Assembly (NCBI GenBank): GCA_000336895.1
Contig: AOLX01000006.1
Coordinates: 1 to 64,000 of the forward strand
Length of the DNA stretch: 64,000 nt
Origin: Haloarcula argentinensis DSM 12282
GTDB lineage: Archaea; Halobacteriota; Halobacteria; Halobacteriales; Haloarculaceae
Direction of reading: 5' to 3'
The translations under genes were made by a program, and so were the position numbers. Of this stretch, positions 38,807-47,662 are shown one piece after another. Under the pieces are notes generated by a model that searched no databases, was not told the DNA's origin, and was given only the letters and a program-made list of their open reading frames with translations. Every line of letters starts with the position of its first letter. Within the stretch, counting starts at the first letter, position 1.

Positions 38807-38834
38807 CCTCTCACCCGCCAGAGGAACACAAAAT
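38807..38834 (-). promoter_or_regulatory. Start-proximal hairpin element, compact form
   Basis: TTTTGTG, 2 nt, CCTCTGGCGGGTGAGAGG and the ATG. Base-for-base the same hairpin as at 24717 and 29849. Confidence 0.7.
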
Positions 38835-38855
38835 TCTATTGAACCTAGAAACGTC

Positions 38856-38874
38856 CCTCCGTCGTTTCCGAAGC
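38856..38874 (+). repeat. Origin-2 box a
   Basis: CCTCCGTCGTTTCCGAAGC, a variant of the consensus CTCCACCGTTTCCGGAGCT. Confidence 0.6.
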
Positions 38875-38951
38875 AACCGTCGCCAAAGTCGCCAGTATCG
38901 GGAGATTATCGCAGTTTTAGTAACAACGGAAGGGGTGGACCTCCATCACCC

Positions 38952-38971
38952 CCTCCACCGTTTCCGGAGCT
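38952..38971 (+). repeat. Origin-2 box b
   Basis: CCTCCACCGTTTCCGGAGCT, closest to the consensus. Confidence 0.7.
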
Positions 38972-39136
38972 AATCTGTATTACACTGATCTACTTTAATT
39001 ACTCTGGAGTTATCCACTGCTCAGAGAGTCGCTGACATGACGGGTCTTAGCATCTACTCAGAGGAGGAAACAACTCAAAGTTGAGAACACGGTCGGAAAA
39101 ATATCATTGACACAGACAGTGTAAGGTACCACGGAC

Positions 39137-39156
39137 ACTCCACCATTTCCGGAGCT
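39137..39156 (+). repeat. Origin-2 box c
   Basis: ACTCCACCATTTCCGGAGCT, one base from the consensus core. Confidence 0.7.
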
Positions 39157-39184
39157 TTTTCGACCGGCTAATCATCGGAACCCT

Positions 39185-39205
39185 CACTCCACTGTTTCCG
39201 AAGCT
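39185..39205 (+). repeat. Origin-2 box d
   Basis: ACTCCACTGTTTCCGAAGCT, two changes from box b. Confidence 0.7.
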
Positions 39206-39416
39206 ATCCACGAAAGAAGGATGGAGGGATACAGGGGAAACGGTATAGATTGCCGGAAGTTCCAGTTACTCCACAATCTCTTTTCTATCGTGTTAAATAT
39301 ACTCTGTTCTAGAAGATTATTTTAGTAGTATTGCGGTTACTGTTTCGTAGTATATGTATTAGTTCTTTTGCTTTATATAGTAGTATTGCTGGGTGGAGAC
39401 TAGGTGCTTTAGACAT
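39206..39416. other. Origin 2 AT-rich region (candidate unwinding element)
   Basis: Between boxes d and e the sequence becomes very AT-rich (for example TTAGTAGTATT and TTTTGCTTTATATAGTAG at about 39320-39390). Boxes on the left point one way and those on the right the other way, the layout of a haloarchaeal replication origin. Confidence 0.6.
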
Positions 39417-39437
39417 AGCTTAGGAAACGGTGGAGTG
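39417..39437 (-). repeat. Origin-2 box e
   Basis: On the minus strand CACTCCACCGTTTCCTAAGC. The opposite orientation to boxes a-d. Confidence 0.65.
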
Positions 39438-39519
39438 AGTGTGTTATATAAAGAACTGGAGCTCCGGAACTGGTGGTATGCCAATCCTTTTTAAATAGGC
39501 GAGCTCCGGACGCTCCGGA

Positions 39520-39537
39520 AGCTAAGGAAGCGGTGGC
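39520..39537 (-). repeat. Origin-2 box f
   Basis: On the minus strand GCCACCGCTTCCTTAGCT. It lies about 30 bp before the initiator ATG, so binding here could repress the gene. Confidence 0.5.
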
Positions 39538-39568
39538 TTTATTATATTGTGCTGTATGTCAGACTACC

Positions 39569-40825
39569 ATGGGGATGTTCCAACGAGATCGTCAGGTGTT
39601 CGCTGATGCGGAACCTCTTGACGACTCTTATGAGCCCGAGGATATCCGCGAACGGGACAAGGAACTCGAGAAATATCAGCGAGCCCTCCAACCAATCATC
39701 GATAACCGACCGACGTCGAACATTTTTCTGTATGGCAAGACGGGGACAGGGAAGACCGTCGCGACGAAATTTATGTTGTCGCATCTAGAGCAAGACGCTG
39801 CTGAGTATGACGACGTCATGCTCTCGACTGTCTGGGTCAGCTGCGAGAATTTATCCTCGTCCTACCAAGTCGCTGTTGCCCTTGTCAATGAACTACGTGG
39901 AGGACAGAACAAAGATCGAATCAGTACCACCGGCTACTCTCAGCAGCGGGTCTTTGATATTCTGTATGAAGAGCTCGACGCGCTTGGTGGGACCGTCGTG
40001 ATTGTCTTGGACGAAATTGATAACATCGGACACTCTGACGACATCCTCTACGGGCTTCCCCGGGCACGATCGAATGGATACGTCGACAATGTCCGTCCAG
40101 TAATCGTTGGTATCAGCAACGACTTTCAGTTCCGGGACAATCTTTCACCGAAGGTCAAGGACACGCTCGCTGAAAAGGAGATTCTGTTTCCGCCGTACGA
40201 TGCGAATCAACTGCGCTCAATCCTGAACCCACGCGCCGAGAAAGCGTTCTATAATGATGTTTTATCAGAAGACGCTGTCCCGCTCTGTGCAGCTTTTGCC
40301 GCGCAGGACACGGGATCGGCCCGACAAGCAATCCGGCTGCTCCGTGAAGCCGGCGAACTCGCGCAAGCTGCTGATTCTGACACTGTAACTGAGGATCATG
40401 TCCGAGACGCTCAGGACGAACTGGAAAAGAATCAACTCTACGAGGGAATGCAGGAACTCACGACACAGGGACATGCCGTCCTCTGTGCGCTCGCGTACTA
40501 CCAAGCACTCGATAATGTTCCTGTCCGCTCTCGGAATCTTTACGAGCGATACGTGAAGATTTGCGACCGGCTCGACACCGACAGCGTGAGCGAACGCCGT
40601 GTTCGTGACCATCTTTCGGATATGAATATGCTTGGGCTCATCAGCGTCTATGAACGGAACGAGGGACTCTCGGCTGGCCGGTATCACGAGTATGAGCTTG
40701 ACGTGCCGCTGCAAGCCGTACTTGAGGTTCTCCTCTCAACGACTCGCTTCGAAGAACTCGCGAATATCATCGAATCGACGGCTGACGATAACAACCTCCT
40801 TCAATCGGGCCTCTCCGACTACTAA
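39569..40825 (+). CDS. orc1/cdc6: Orc1/Cdc6 replication initiator of origin 2
   Basis: 418 residues from the ATG at 39569; an ATG at 39575 is also possible. The longer frame from 39473 crosses the boxes and is rejected. Walker A YGKTGTGKT (about 51-59), Walker B VVIVLDEIDNIG (about 134-145), sensor motifs IVGISND and GSARQAIRLL, and a C-terminal winged helix. Similar to the origin-1 initiator in the AAA+ core but with different boxes, so the DNA-recognition surfaces have probably diverged. It loads MCM at the origin next to it. Confidence 0.92.
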   Translation: MGMFQRDRQVFADAEPLDDSYEPEDIRERDKELEKYQRALQPIIDNRPTSNIFLYGKTGTGKTVATKFMLSHLEQDAAEYDDVMLSTVWVSCENLSSSYQVAVALVNELRGGQNKDRISTTGYSQQRVFDILYEELDALGGTVVIVLDEIDNIGHSDDILYGLPRARSNGYVDNVRPVIVGISNDFQFRDNLSPKVKDTLAEKEILFPPYDANQLRSILNPRAEKAFYNDVLSEDAVPLCAAFAAQDTGSARQAIRLLREAGELAQAADSDTVTEDHVRDAQDELEKNQLYEGMQELTTQGHAVLCALAYYQALDNVPVRSRNLYERYVKICDRLDTDSVSERRVRDHLSDMNMLGLISVYERNEGLSAGRYHEYELDVPLQAVLEVLLSTTRFEELANIIESTADDNNLLQSGLSDY

Positions 40826-40873
40826 TCTAGTCTGTAATTCCAAAGAGAACTTGAGCTAACTTCCGTCGCTGAA

Positions 40874-40893
40874 AGCTCCGGAAACGGTGGAGG
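40874..40893 (-). repeat. Origin-2 box g, downstream of orc1
   Basis: On the minus strand CCTCCACCGTTTCCGGAGCT, identical to box b in inverted orientation, 49 bp after the initiator stop. As at origin 1, boxes bracket the gene. Confidence 0.7.
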
Positions 40894-41424
40894 GTCTGGA
40901 TAGACGAAAACCGGCTGGTTCGTTGTGCCTGACAGAATCAATTGGAAGCAAAGTTTCTGAGGCAGAAACTCGCTGCAGGGTTTTAGTACAGGTCAGCCAG
41001 TAGAAATAGATAGCCGCCAGTCGGAGGCGGTCCCCGAAAAGTATCCGACACGCCCGCCTACCATCGCCCACACCCGATCCCCGCTTAGGGATGGAGCCAA
41101 CTGAGTGCCCTCTGACATGTCCTCTCGCGCGCTCCATCCCCGTACATCCCCTCTTTCCCTCCGCCGCCCTCTGTTGTAAACTGCACTCAATATTACTACA
41201 CAGGCGTAGATACTGAGTTCTAGCAGACTTCCTGCGGCGTCAGCGCACACATAAACTGACCACCTTTTGACGGGCCCGTAGAAAGGACTACCTTTCTGTT
41301 CTGAAACTCAGTAGAGTATTTGATGCATGAGCCCACTCGAGAACGGAATCAGTGCTCTGATATCAGATGGGACGGTGGGAGATGAGGATACCCGCAGAGA
41401 ATGGTCAACCTATCGTCGCCGAAT
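40894..41424. other. Gap between origin 2 and the defence island
   Basis: About 530 bp without a confident gene. A 37-residue plus frame (41327-41440, MSPLENGISALISDGTVGDED...) overlaps the next gene's 3' end and is only a weak candidate. Minus frames of 85-93 codons have unlikely composition (many Arg, Cys, Trp). GGTAGTCCTT and AAGGACTACC at about 41280-41292 form a short inverted repeat. Confidence 0.35.
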
Positions 41425-42582
41425 CTATTCTTGTCGATAACAGTCTAAGCAAATCAACCCTTGATCGATATCCCGTACAGGGTTTGTTTCAGTAAACTCT
41501 TTCCCACACTTACTGCAATTGACCGCTTCAGTAATACCGACGCCAGATCCATATCCTGCGGCAAAGTCCCATGTGTGTTCATCAGTGGCTAAAGCCACTT
41601 CGAGGTCTCCACTTTCGTATTCGACTTCGGTAATCGTCAGTGGCTCCACCTGAACATCCAGCGCATGTCTTGCCCGAATCTCATGCTGTCGCTCGGGGAA
41701 TCCTTTATCACGACGTTGTCGCAAATCATCGAGTTCGGTGTCGACATCCTCATATTCGGTTTTGAGTTCTTTGCGCTCTTTGAGCGCTTCGACGCGTTCG
41801 CCTTCGTTGCTACTATTGATTTGTTGGCTCAAATTGTCGATTCTCCCAGAGAGGTTCGATAGTTGCTCTTCTAACTCCTGGATACGCTGCTGTTGCATCT
41901 GACGGAACTCCTCGACTTCGGCGTCGGCTGCTCGGGAAGCTTCCTGATGGATCTCATCGGTAGTTTCCTGAATTCGGTCGACGACTTCCTCTCGCGCAGT
42001 GTCGAAAAGAGGCTGGATGTCGGCAGCCTGCATATCCATCGGCTTACTCGTTTCCGCTTCATTATCTGGCGATGCGATCTGTAGAAAGGTTTCCTCCAGC
42101 GTGGGCAAGAATTCCTCGGACCGAGTATCGAGTGCCACTGCCCGCAGCAGTTCTGTCTGGTACTCACTGACTGTCTCAATACTCACACGGAATAGTACCA
42201 CGAGTGCTGTTCGGTCGTAGTACGGTGTGAAATCCGCTGAACTCACCTCGATGTCGCTTCCCTGAAGCCACCTAGGGATTTGAACAGCAGCATCGTCCGT
42301 TTCGAGAGAGATTTTCCCCGTCGGTGTCCGCTCGCTCGCCTCGGTGAGAAGTGTCTGGAAAAATTGACTCTCGGGATGGAGTTCCTCGGCCGCCCCGTCG
42401 CCGACGTCACTGCCACAGACGAGCGTTAGTGAGTCTGTCAGTAGCTCGCTGTCGACTTCGTTCGGAGTAGTGACCGCCCATCGATTGTCATGCTTGTCGA
42501 TATCGCAGCCGAGCGTTCGTAGATACTGCTCAGTGAAGATTTCTACAGCAGACTGCGTCACGGGCACGGCAGCGTCAGTCAT
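41425..42582 (-). CDS. Coiled-coil protein with C-terminal zinc ribbon, helicase partner
   Basis: 385 residues from the ATG at 42582, which overlaps the helicase stop by 8 nt. N-terminal domain of about 190 residues (unknown), a long coiled coil (about 205-310: EIHQEASRAADAEVEEFRQMQQQRIQELEEQLSNLSGRIDNLSQQI...), then a beta-rich segment and a zinc ribbon CSKCGKEF...CLDCYRQE (about 352-383). No enzyme motif is seen. The 8-nt overlap with the SNF2 gene makes a complex with it likely. Part of the defence island. Confidence 0.65.
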   Translation of the reverse strand: MTDAAVPVTQSAVEIFTEQYLRTLGCDIDKHDNRWAVTTPNEVDSELLTDSLTLVCGSDVGDGAAEELHPESQFFQTLLTEASERTPTGKISLETDDAAVQIPRWLQGSDIEVSSADFTPYYDRTALVVLFRVSIETVSEYQTELLRAVALDTRSEEFLPTLEETFLQIASPDNEAETSKPMDMQAADIQPLFDTAREEVVDRIQETTDEIHQEASRAADAEVEEFRQMQQQRIQELEEQLSNLSGRIDNLSQQINSSNEGERVEALKERKELKTEYEDVDTELDDLRQRRDKGFPERQHEIRARHALDVQVEPLTITEVEYESGDLEVALATDEHTWDFAAGYGSGVGITEAVNCSKCGKEFTETNPVRDIDQGLICLDCYRQE

Positions 42583-44323
42583 CACTTGCTCCCAAGTCGA
42601 ATCCATCGAAGACGCCACTGTTGAATTCCTCTAATTTGTCGGCTAGGTCACGCTGTTCCTGAAGATCAACAGCCATGTCGTCGAAGTCATTCTCCAAGTC
42701 AACCTCGGAACCAGCGTTGACCAATCGCTCGAAGATTTCATCTTCGAAGCTGGTTCCGGACTCCTCTAGTCGGCTCAGTATCGAGCTTAGTTCGCCGACA
42801 CTCTGCTGGAAGAGGTCGATCTTATGATACAGTCGGTCCAAAACATATTCCTCAACCGTATCCTTCAACGCCATATTAAAGATATAGACACTGCGTTTTT
42901 GCCCGATACGGTGAATACGGCCGATTCGCTGTTCGACGCGCATCGGGTTCCAAGGTAGGTCGTAGTTCACGAGGATATTGCAGAACTGGAGATTACGGCC
43001 CTCGCTCATCGCGTCAGTCGAGACAAGAACGCCGCCTTCCTCTTCGAATTCCTCCACAATCTGCTCTTTCTCCTCGCTGGAGTGCCCACCATGGAATGAG
43101 TGGACGGTGTAGCCCTCTGAAGCGAGTCTGTCGAGTACTTGGCGTTGTGTAGCCCGGAACTGAGTGAAGACGATGACACGACCCTTCTCGACGTTATTGC
43201 GGGCCTCTTCGACGATGTCGAGGAGGCGTTCCTGCTTGGTTACTGTCTCAATCCCCTCAATGAGGTCAAGAATTGACTCCAACTCGTCGGCATGCGTGAG
43301 TTCCGACTGCTCGTCTAACCTCTTCTCGATAGTATGTTTGAGCGCAGCAGGACTACTGACAACCTCTTTTTGCAATAGCATCAGGACCAATTTTTGACCT
43401 TGGTCTTGCCCGTATGCACCCTTCACATAGTCCGAGACTGCTTGGTAGAGTTCTCGCTCCGCCGCCGATGGATCGAACGTTCGCGTATCGACTGTCCGGT
43501 CGGTGAAGTCGATGTCTGTTTCGGCTCGTCTGTTCCGAATCATTACCTTGTGCAACCGCTCGTGTAGCTCGTCCCGGTTGACGAGCGTCTCCTGACTACT
43601 ATCGATGAAGTACTGGTGGAAGACGTCTCGTGTTCCGAAGAGGCCGGGGCGGAGCAATGAGACGACATTGTAGAGGTCGGTGAGTTCGTTTTGAATCGGC
43701 GTCGCCGTCAGGAAGAACGCATAGTTGTAGGTGAGCCGGTCAATGAGGTCGTAGCGGTCCGTATCCTCGTTCTTGACATAGTGAGCCTCGTCGAGGACAA
43801 GCACGTCCCAATCCCGCTTGAGGACCGTCGAGCGATGCCGGTCGCTTTTCGCGGTATCGATGCTGGCGATGATGTAGTCGTGGTTGTCGAAACCGCTGAA
43901 CTCGTCGTCGTAGTTGCAGACGAAGTCGAGACCGAACTTCTCTCTGAGTTCGGCCTGCCACTGTTTGGCCAGCTGTGCTGGCGTCAGGATAAGAACTGAA
44001 TCATTCGTCTCGCGAAAGTGCATCTCCTTCAGAATCATCCCGACCTCGATGGTCTTGCCCAAACCGACTTCGTCGGCGAGCAGCGCTTTCCCGTCCATCT
44101 CAAAAAGTGCTCGATACGCAGCATCTACTTGGTGTTCGAGCATCTTCACCGAGTTCTCGTCTAACTGTTTCAGTGCACGGAGTTCAGAGTCCGGCTGGCC
44201 GGCCTGGAGGCGAGTGGCTTGGACGCTCTGTATGTGGTCGGTAGCGCCTTGGGACAAGCTATCGAGAATATCGTCCGCAGACTCGTGGGTGACCTCGACA
44301 TCGACGAGGTCGTAGCCATCCAT
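42575..44323 (-). CDS. SNF2-family helicase/translocase
   Basis: 582 residues. Walker A ADEVGLGKT (83-91), DEAH box (178-181), then FLTATPIQNELTDLYN (motif III), SFHGGHSSEEKEQIVEEF, LVSTDAMSEGRNLQFCNILVNYDLPWNPMRVEQRIGRIHRIGQ (motifs V and VI). It translocates on double-stranded DNA using ATP, as in RapA/HepA-type proteins. It lies divergently beside the DUF499 ATPase gene and its 3' end is coupled to the coiled-coil partner. The same combination occurs in predicted anti-phage loci, which is the main reason to place it in the defence system. Confidence 0.85.
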   Translation of the reverse strand: MDGYDLVDVEVTHESADDILDSLSQGATDHIQSVQATRLQAGQPDSELRALKQLDENSVKMLEHQVDAAYRALFEMDGKALLADEVGLGKTIEVGMILKEMHFRETNDSVLILTPAQLAKQWQAELREKFGLDFVCNYDDEFSGFDNHDYIIASIDTAKSDRHRSTVLKRDWDVLVLDEAHYVKNEDTDRYDLIDRLTYNYAFFLTATPIQNELTDLYNVVSLLRPGLFGTRDVFHQYFIDSSQETLVNRDELHERLHKVMIRNRRAETDIDFTDRTVDTRTFDPSAAERELYQAVSDYVKGAYGQDQGQKLVLMLLQKEVVSSPAALKHTIEKRLDEQSELTHADELESILDLIEGIETVTKQERLLDIVEEARNNVEKGRVIVFTQFRATQRQVLDRLASEGYTVHSFHGGHSSEEKEQIVEEFEEEGGVLVSTDAMSEGRNLQFCNILVNYDLPWNPMRVEQRIGRIHRIGQKRSVYIFNMALKDTVEEYVLDRLYHKIDLFQQSVGELSSILSRLEESGTSFEDEIFERLVNAGSEVDLENDFDDMAVDLQEQRDLADKLEEFNSGVFDGFDLGASDD

Positions 44324-44417
44324 GGTCAGCCAATATTCAGTGATTGTAAAAGATGTTTTGTGAGTATCCCGCCGAGTCGGTCAAGTCAGTATCTGCAGCC
44401 GAAATCACGACCATAGT

Positions 44418-44426
44418 GTTTATTGC
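44418..44426 (+). promoter_or_regulatory. TATA-like box before the DUF499 gene
   Basis: GTTTATTGC is 30-40 bp before the ATG at 44456, in the 132-bp gap between divergent defence genes. The opposite-strand promoter of the helicase could not be defined. Confidence 0.35.
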
Positions 44427-44455
44427 GCCATACTGATGTGTATTTGAGTATCAAG

Positions 44456-47400
44456 ATGGCAGAAACAACGGCGCTGTCCCAGACTCTCGCCGATACGGTC
44501 ACCCTGAGCCGTGAGTTACGAGAGGAAGGGCAAATCGACGGGCAGGTGAAACTCTACAACGTCGACGACGATGGGGAGTTCGAGTCCGACGCCGATCTCT
44601 TCTTTGAGCGGACGCTGATGACACAGGGGTTGAGAGAGGCGCTGTCGATTCTTCGCGATTCGCTGACCGGCGAAGACCCCCGTGGGACGCATATTCTCTA
44701 TGGACCATACGGGAGCGGGAAGTCCCACCAAATGGTGGCGCTGTACCACTGCTTCGACGACCCCGCTACAGCCGGGACGTGGGCCGGAGACTCCATCGAA
44801 GGGTTCGAGGATGCACTTCCGGAGTCTGCGATTCCCATCACGGTCGCCATGCACAACGAGCAGTACGAGCACCTATGGGAGCCGTTCTTCGAAGCGCTGG
44901 ACTACGACCCCGGTACCTTCGAATCTGGCGGCTATCCGGATATGCAGACGATTCAGGACGCCGTCGGCGACGAGACGGTGGCGTTCTTCGTCGACGAGCT
45001 TGAGGACTGGTTCGATACCCTACAGGGAGACCGCAAGAGCGCGAACAAGGCGTTCCTCCAGTCGCTGCTCGAATCGACCGCGCTCTCAGATCTTGAACTC
45101 TACACTATCGTCTCCGTGCTCCGTGAGGGTTCCGAGGTCCATGATATTCTGAATCGAGAGCAGGCAGTCGAGGTTAATATGAACAATCAGGTGGACAAGC
45201 GCGAGGTCCTCCGCCACCGTCTAATTGATTCTGTCGAGGAGAACGCAGCCCGGGAGATCGTCAACGGGTACTTCGACGCCTATGACCAGTCTGACCATGT
45301 CTCTCTCCCCGATGACTTGCTATCGGAGATGCACGATCTCTACCCGTTCCATCCCGTGCTTCTCGACGCGCTGGAAACGCGGTACTACGCAGACGAGGAA
45401 AACCAGAACACGCGGGGGATGATCTACCTCTTCTCGAAGGTTCTGCTGGAGATGCAGGACCAGACGGACCTCATCACCCACGGCGACATCGACGCCATCG
45501 AGTTTGAGGACGAGTTGGCGAAGATCAACTACGAGCGGCTCAACGCCGCGACAGGCGACATCAAGAGTCGCATCGATACCGACGAGGTCCCCCATGGTCG
45601 TCGCATCCTGAACACGATTCTCCTCTACTCGCTGAAGCCCAGCGAAGGCGAGGGTGCTGAGGTCTCAGAAATTGTCATGGGCGCGTACCAGACCGGCGAC
45701 CTCGTCTCCGACGTAGTGCTCAACCTCGAACGGCTCCACGGCGTCGCGTGGCACCTCCACAAGCTCAACGGGAAGTATGCTATCCGCGACCGGCAGAACC
45801 CGAATGCACTGATTCGCAACGCTGCTGTCGATGTCTCTGAAACGGCTGCGAAGGCCGAGGTTGCAGACTTCATCACCGACATCTTCGGGTCGAACGCCCA
45901 TCCTGTCGGGTTCAGAACTAACGACCTACGGGATATCCCCGACGACCGTGAGGTCAAAGTTATCGTGAAGGACGATCAGTGGACTCAAGAAGAGGTCGAA
46001 CAAGTCATCACGAACGATGGGCGGGGGCGTGAGTGGCGCAACACCCTCGTGTTTGTCCAGCCGTCGGGCGACAAGGCCATCGAATCTGGGACACGGTATA
46101 TCGACAAGGCTCGCTACATCGAAGGTGCACGGCAGGTTCTCGCCGACGAATCTCTCGATGAAGAAATCCGCGAATCGATCCGTGAGATGCAGGAACAGGA
46201 AGAGAACGAACTCCGTGAAGAACTCCAGCTCCTCTACGGAGAGGTGCTTGATGGTGACGACCTGCTCAACGAGTTCGACATGGCCGCGCCGATGGATCTC
46301 GACGTGTACGTGCTGGACGAGGCCGAACTCGACGCGTCTAACATCGCCGAATCCGCGGCGGCCGACCCGTTCGATCTGCAGTCCCACATTTGGGATATCG
46401 CAGAGGACCTGCTGGAACGTCGTGGTGAGATTTCTGTCGAGGACATTTATGAGCAGTTCCTCCGTGACCCACAGCTCCCCATCCCCGGGAGCGCGAACGA
46501 CGTCTTGAACGCGACGGTGGAGGCGCTGGAGGGCAAGCCCGTCCTTGCTCGTGACTCCAAGGGCTTCCGAGACAACCTCTCCGGAAGTTCGCTTGATACG
46601 GTACTCGTGCAGACGGACGCCGTGGACGTGTGGGGCGTCGATGACGTAGAGCAGGAACTCCGACAGCGATTCGGGAGCGGCACGACGGCCATCGACATCG
46701 GTGATTTCCAGGTTGACCTCGTCGAAGACGGCGAGGTATGGATCGATGGTGACACGCTCGACGTGGTCATGCGGGCCATCGGTCGACTGAACCGCGAAGA
46801 TCAGTACGTCATCGTCCACGGGAACGAGATTCTCGACAAGCCACAGTCCGACGCGACGCTCCGCGATGTGGGCGGGGCGACAGTCGTCGGCGCGTCCTAT
46901 CTGACTGACCGAATCGAAGAAAGCATCCACGCCGACGGCTACGCGAATCTTGACACCATTATCGGCGAGGTTCGGGCCGACGAGACAGTGTTCCTTCCAC
47001 CGGACGAAACGGAGGCCGTGGCTCGGGAGGCGGTCAACGAGTTCCTCGTCGAGAACTACGTCCTCGAAGCCGGCGGCCGGTATCTGGACTCGCTCGGTGA
47101 CCGCGACCCGATGACGGTCAAAATCGTCCCGACGGTCCCGGACCGTATCGGCGAGCAGATTCTGGAGTACATAGACGAGCTGGACGCCGGCGAACAGTTC
47201 ACTGTCAACAAGGTCACCGACCGATTCGACAGCAGCGTCACCGAGTACATGGTCCGAACCTTCCTGTTGGAGAACATCGGCAAGGAGGACGACCCGGAAT
47301 ACGTCGTCAACACGACGGGGTCGGACAAGGCGTCGGATTGGGTGCCCGGCTACCCGTTCCGGAAAGCCGACATCGAGGCCGAGACGTGGCGCTTCGAGTA

Positions 47401-47662
47401 CAACGGCGACGACGTCGCCGCGATGCGAACCAAGTGGCGCAACAACCACAAGAGCGGGTCCGTCGAATACGGCGACGTAACGTTCATGCTCCCCGACAAA
47501 GAGGGGATTCCCGGCGCACTGCAGGGAACTGCCGACGTTGACCGGACACAGGTGAGCCTGACCTTGCGGTCCGAGCAGGACTACACAAAGGTTCAGGACC
47601 TCTTCGAGCGGATGCCCGACGAGGCGTCAAGTCTGAAGATCGAAATCAGCTTCCAGAAATAA
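44456..47662 (+). CDS. DUF499-type AAA+ ATPase of a defence system
   Basis: 1068 residues. Walker A HILYGPYGSGKSHQ (about 80-93) and Walker B VAFFVDELEDW (about 175-185) at the N-terminus; NMNNQVDKREVLRHRLID and LYPFHPVLLDAL are further signature segments of the DUF499 (COG1483) family. The C-terminal half is helical and acidic with winged-helix-like parts (about 640-760 and 880-1000). These large ATPases occur with DUF1156 methylases in predicted phage-defence islands. A role as motor or sensor is inferred. The stop overlaps the start of the methylase gene by 1 nt, so the two are tightly linked. Confidence 0.8.
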   Translation: MAETTALSQTLADTVTLSRELREEGQIDGQVKLYNVDDDGEFESDADLFFERTLMTQGLREALSILRDSLTGEDPRGTHILYGPYGSGKSHQMVALYHCFDDPATAGTWAGDSIEGFEDALPESAIPITVAMHNEQYEHLWEPFFEALDYDPGTFESGGYPDMQTIQDAVGDETVAFFVDELEDWFDTLQGDRKSANKAFLQSLLESTALSDLELYTIVSVLREGSEVHDILNREQAVEVNMNNQVDKREVLRHRLIDSVEENAAREIVNGYFDAYDQSDHVSLPDDLLSEMHDLYPFHPVLLDALETRYYADEENQNTRGMIYLFSKVLLEMQDQTDLITHGDIDAIEFEDELAKINYERLNAATGDIKSRIDTDEVPHGRRILNTILLYSLKPSEGEGAEVSEIVMGAYQTGDLVSDVVLNLERLHGVAWHLHKLNGKYAIRDRQNPNALIRNAAVDVSETAAKAEVADFITDIFGSNAHPVGFRTNDLRDIPDDREVKVIVKDDQWTQEEVEQVITNDGRGREWRNTLVFVQPSGDKAIESGTRYIDKARYIEGARQVLADESLDEEIRESIREMQEQEENELREELQLLYGEVLDGDDLLNEFDMAAPMDLDVYVLDEAELDASNIAESAAADPFDLQSHIWDIAEDLLERRGEISVEDIYEQFLRDPQLPIPGSANDVLNATVEALEGKPVLARDSKGFRDNLSGSSLDTVLVQTDAVDVWGVDDVEQELRQRFGSGTTAIDIGDFQVDLVEDGEVWIDGDTLDVVMRAIGRLNREDQYVIVHGNEILDKPQSDATLRDVGGATVVGASYLTDRIEESIHADGYANLDTIIGEVRADETVFLPPDETEAVAREAVNEFLVENYVLEAGGRYLDSLGDRDPMTVKIVPTVPDRIGEQILEYIDELDAGEQFTVNKVTDRFDSSVTEYMVRTFLLENIGKEDDPEYVVNTTGSDKASDWVPGYPFRKADIEAETWRFEYNGDDVAAMRTKWRNNHKSGSVEYGDVTFMLPDKEGIPGALQGTADVDRTQVSLTLRSEQDYTKVQDLFERMPDEASSLKIEISFQK

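Noticed and set aside
24717..38834. TTTTGTG boxes as TATA boxes of leaderless promoters
   Set aside because: In compact copies the distance to the ATG (about 27 bp) fits, but in long copies it is 55 bp or more, and the stems covary. A promoter reading does not explain the pairing. It stays an alternative.
40856..41250. Minus frames of 85-93 codons after origin 2
   Set aside because: Arg/Cys/Trp-rich translations without acidic bias, partly covering an origin box.
45926..47449. 507-codon minus frame inside the DUF499 gene
   Set aside because: Long because GC-rich codons lack stops on the opposite strand; no motif, complete shadow.
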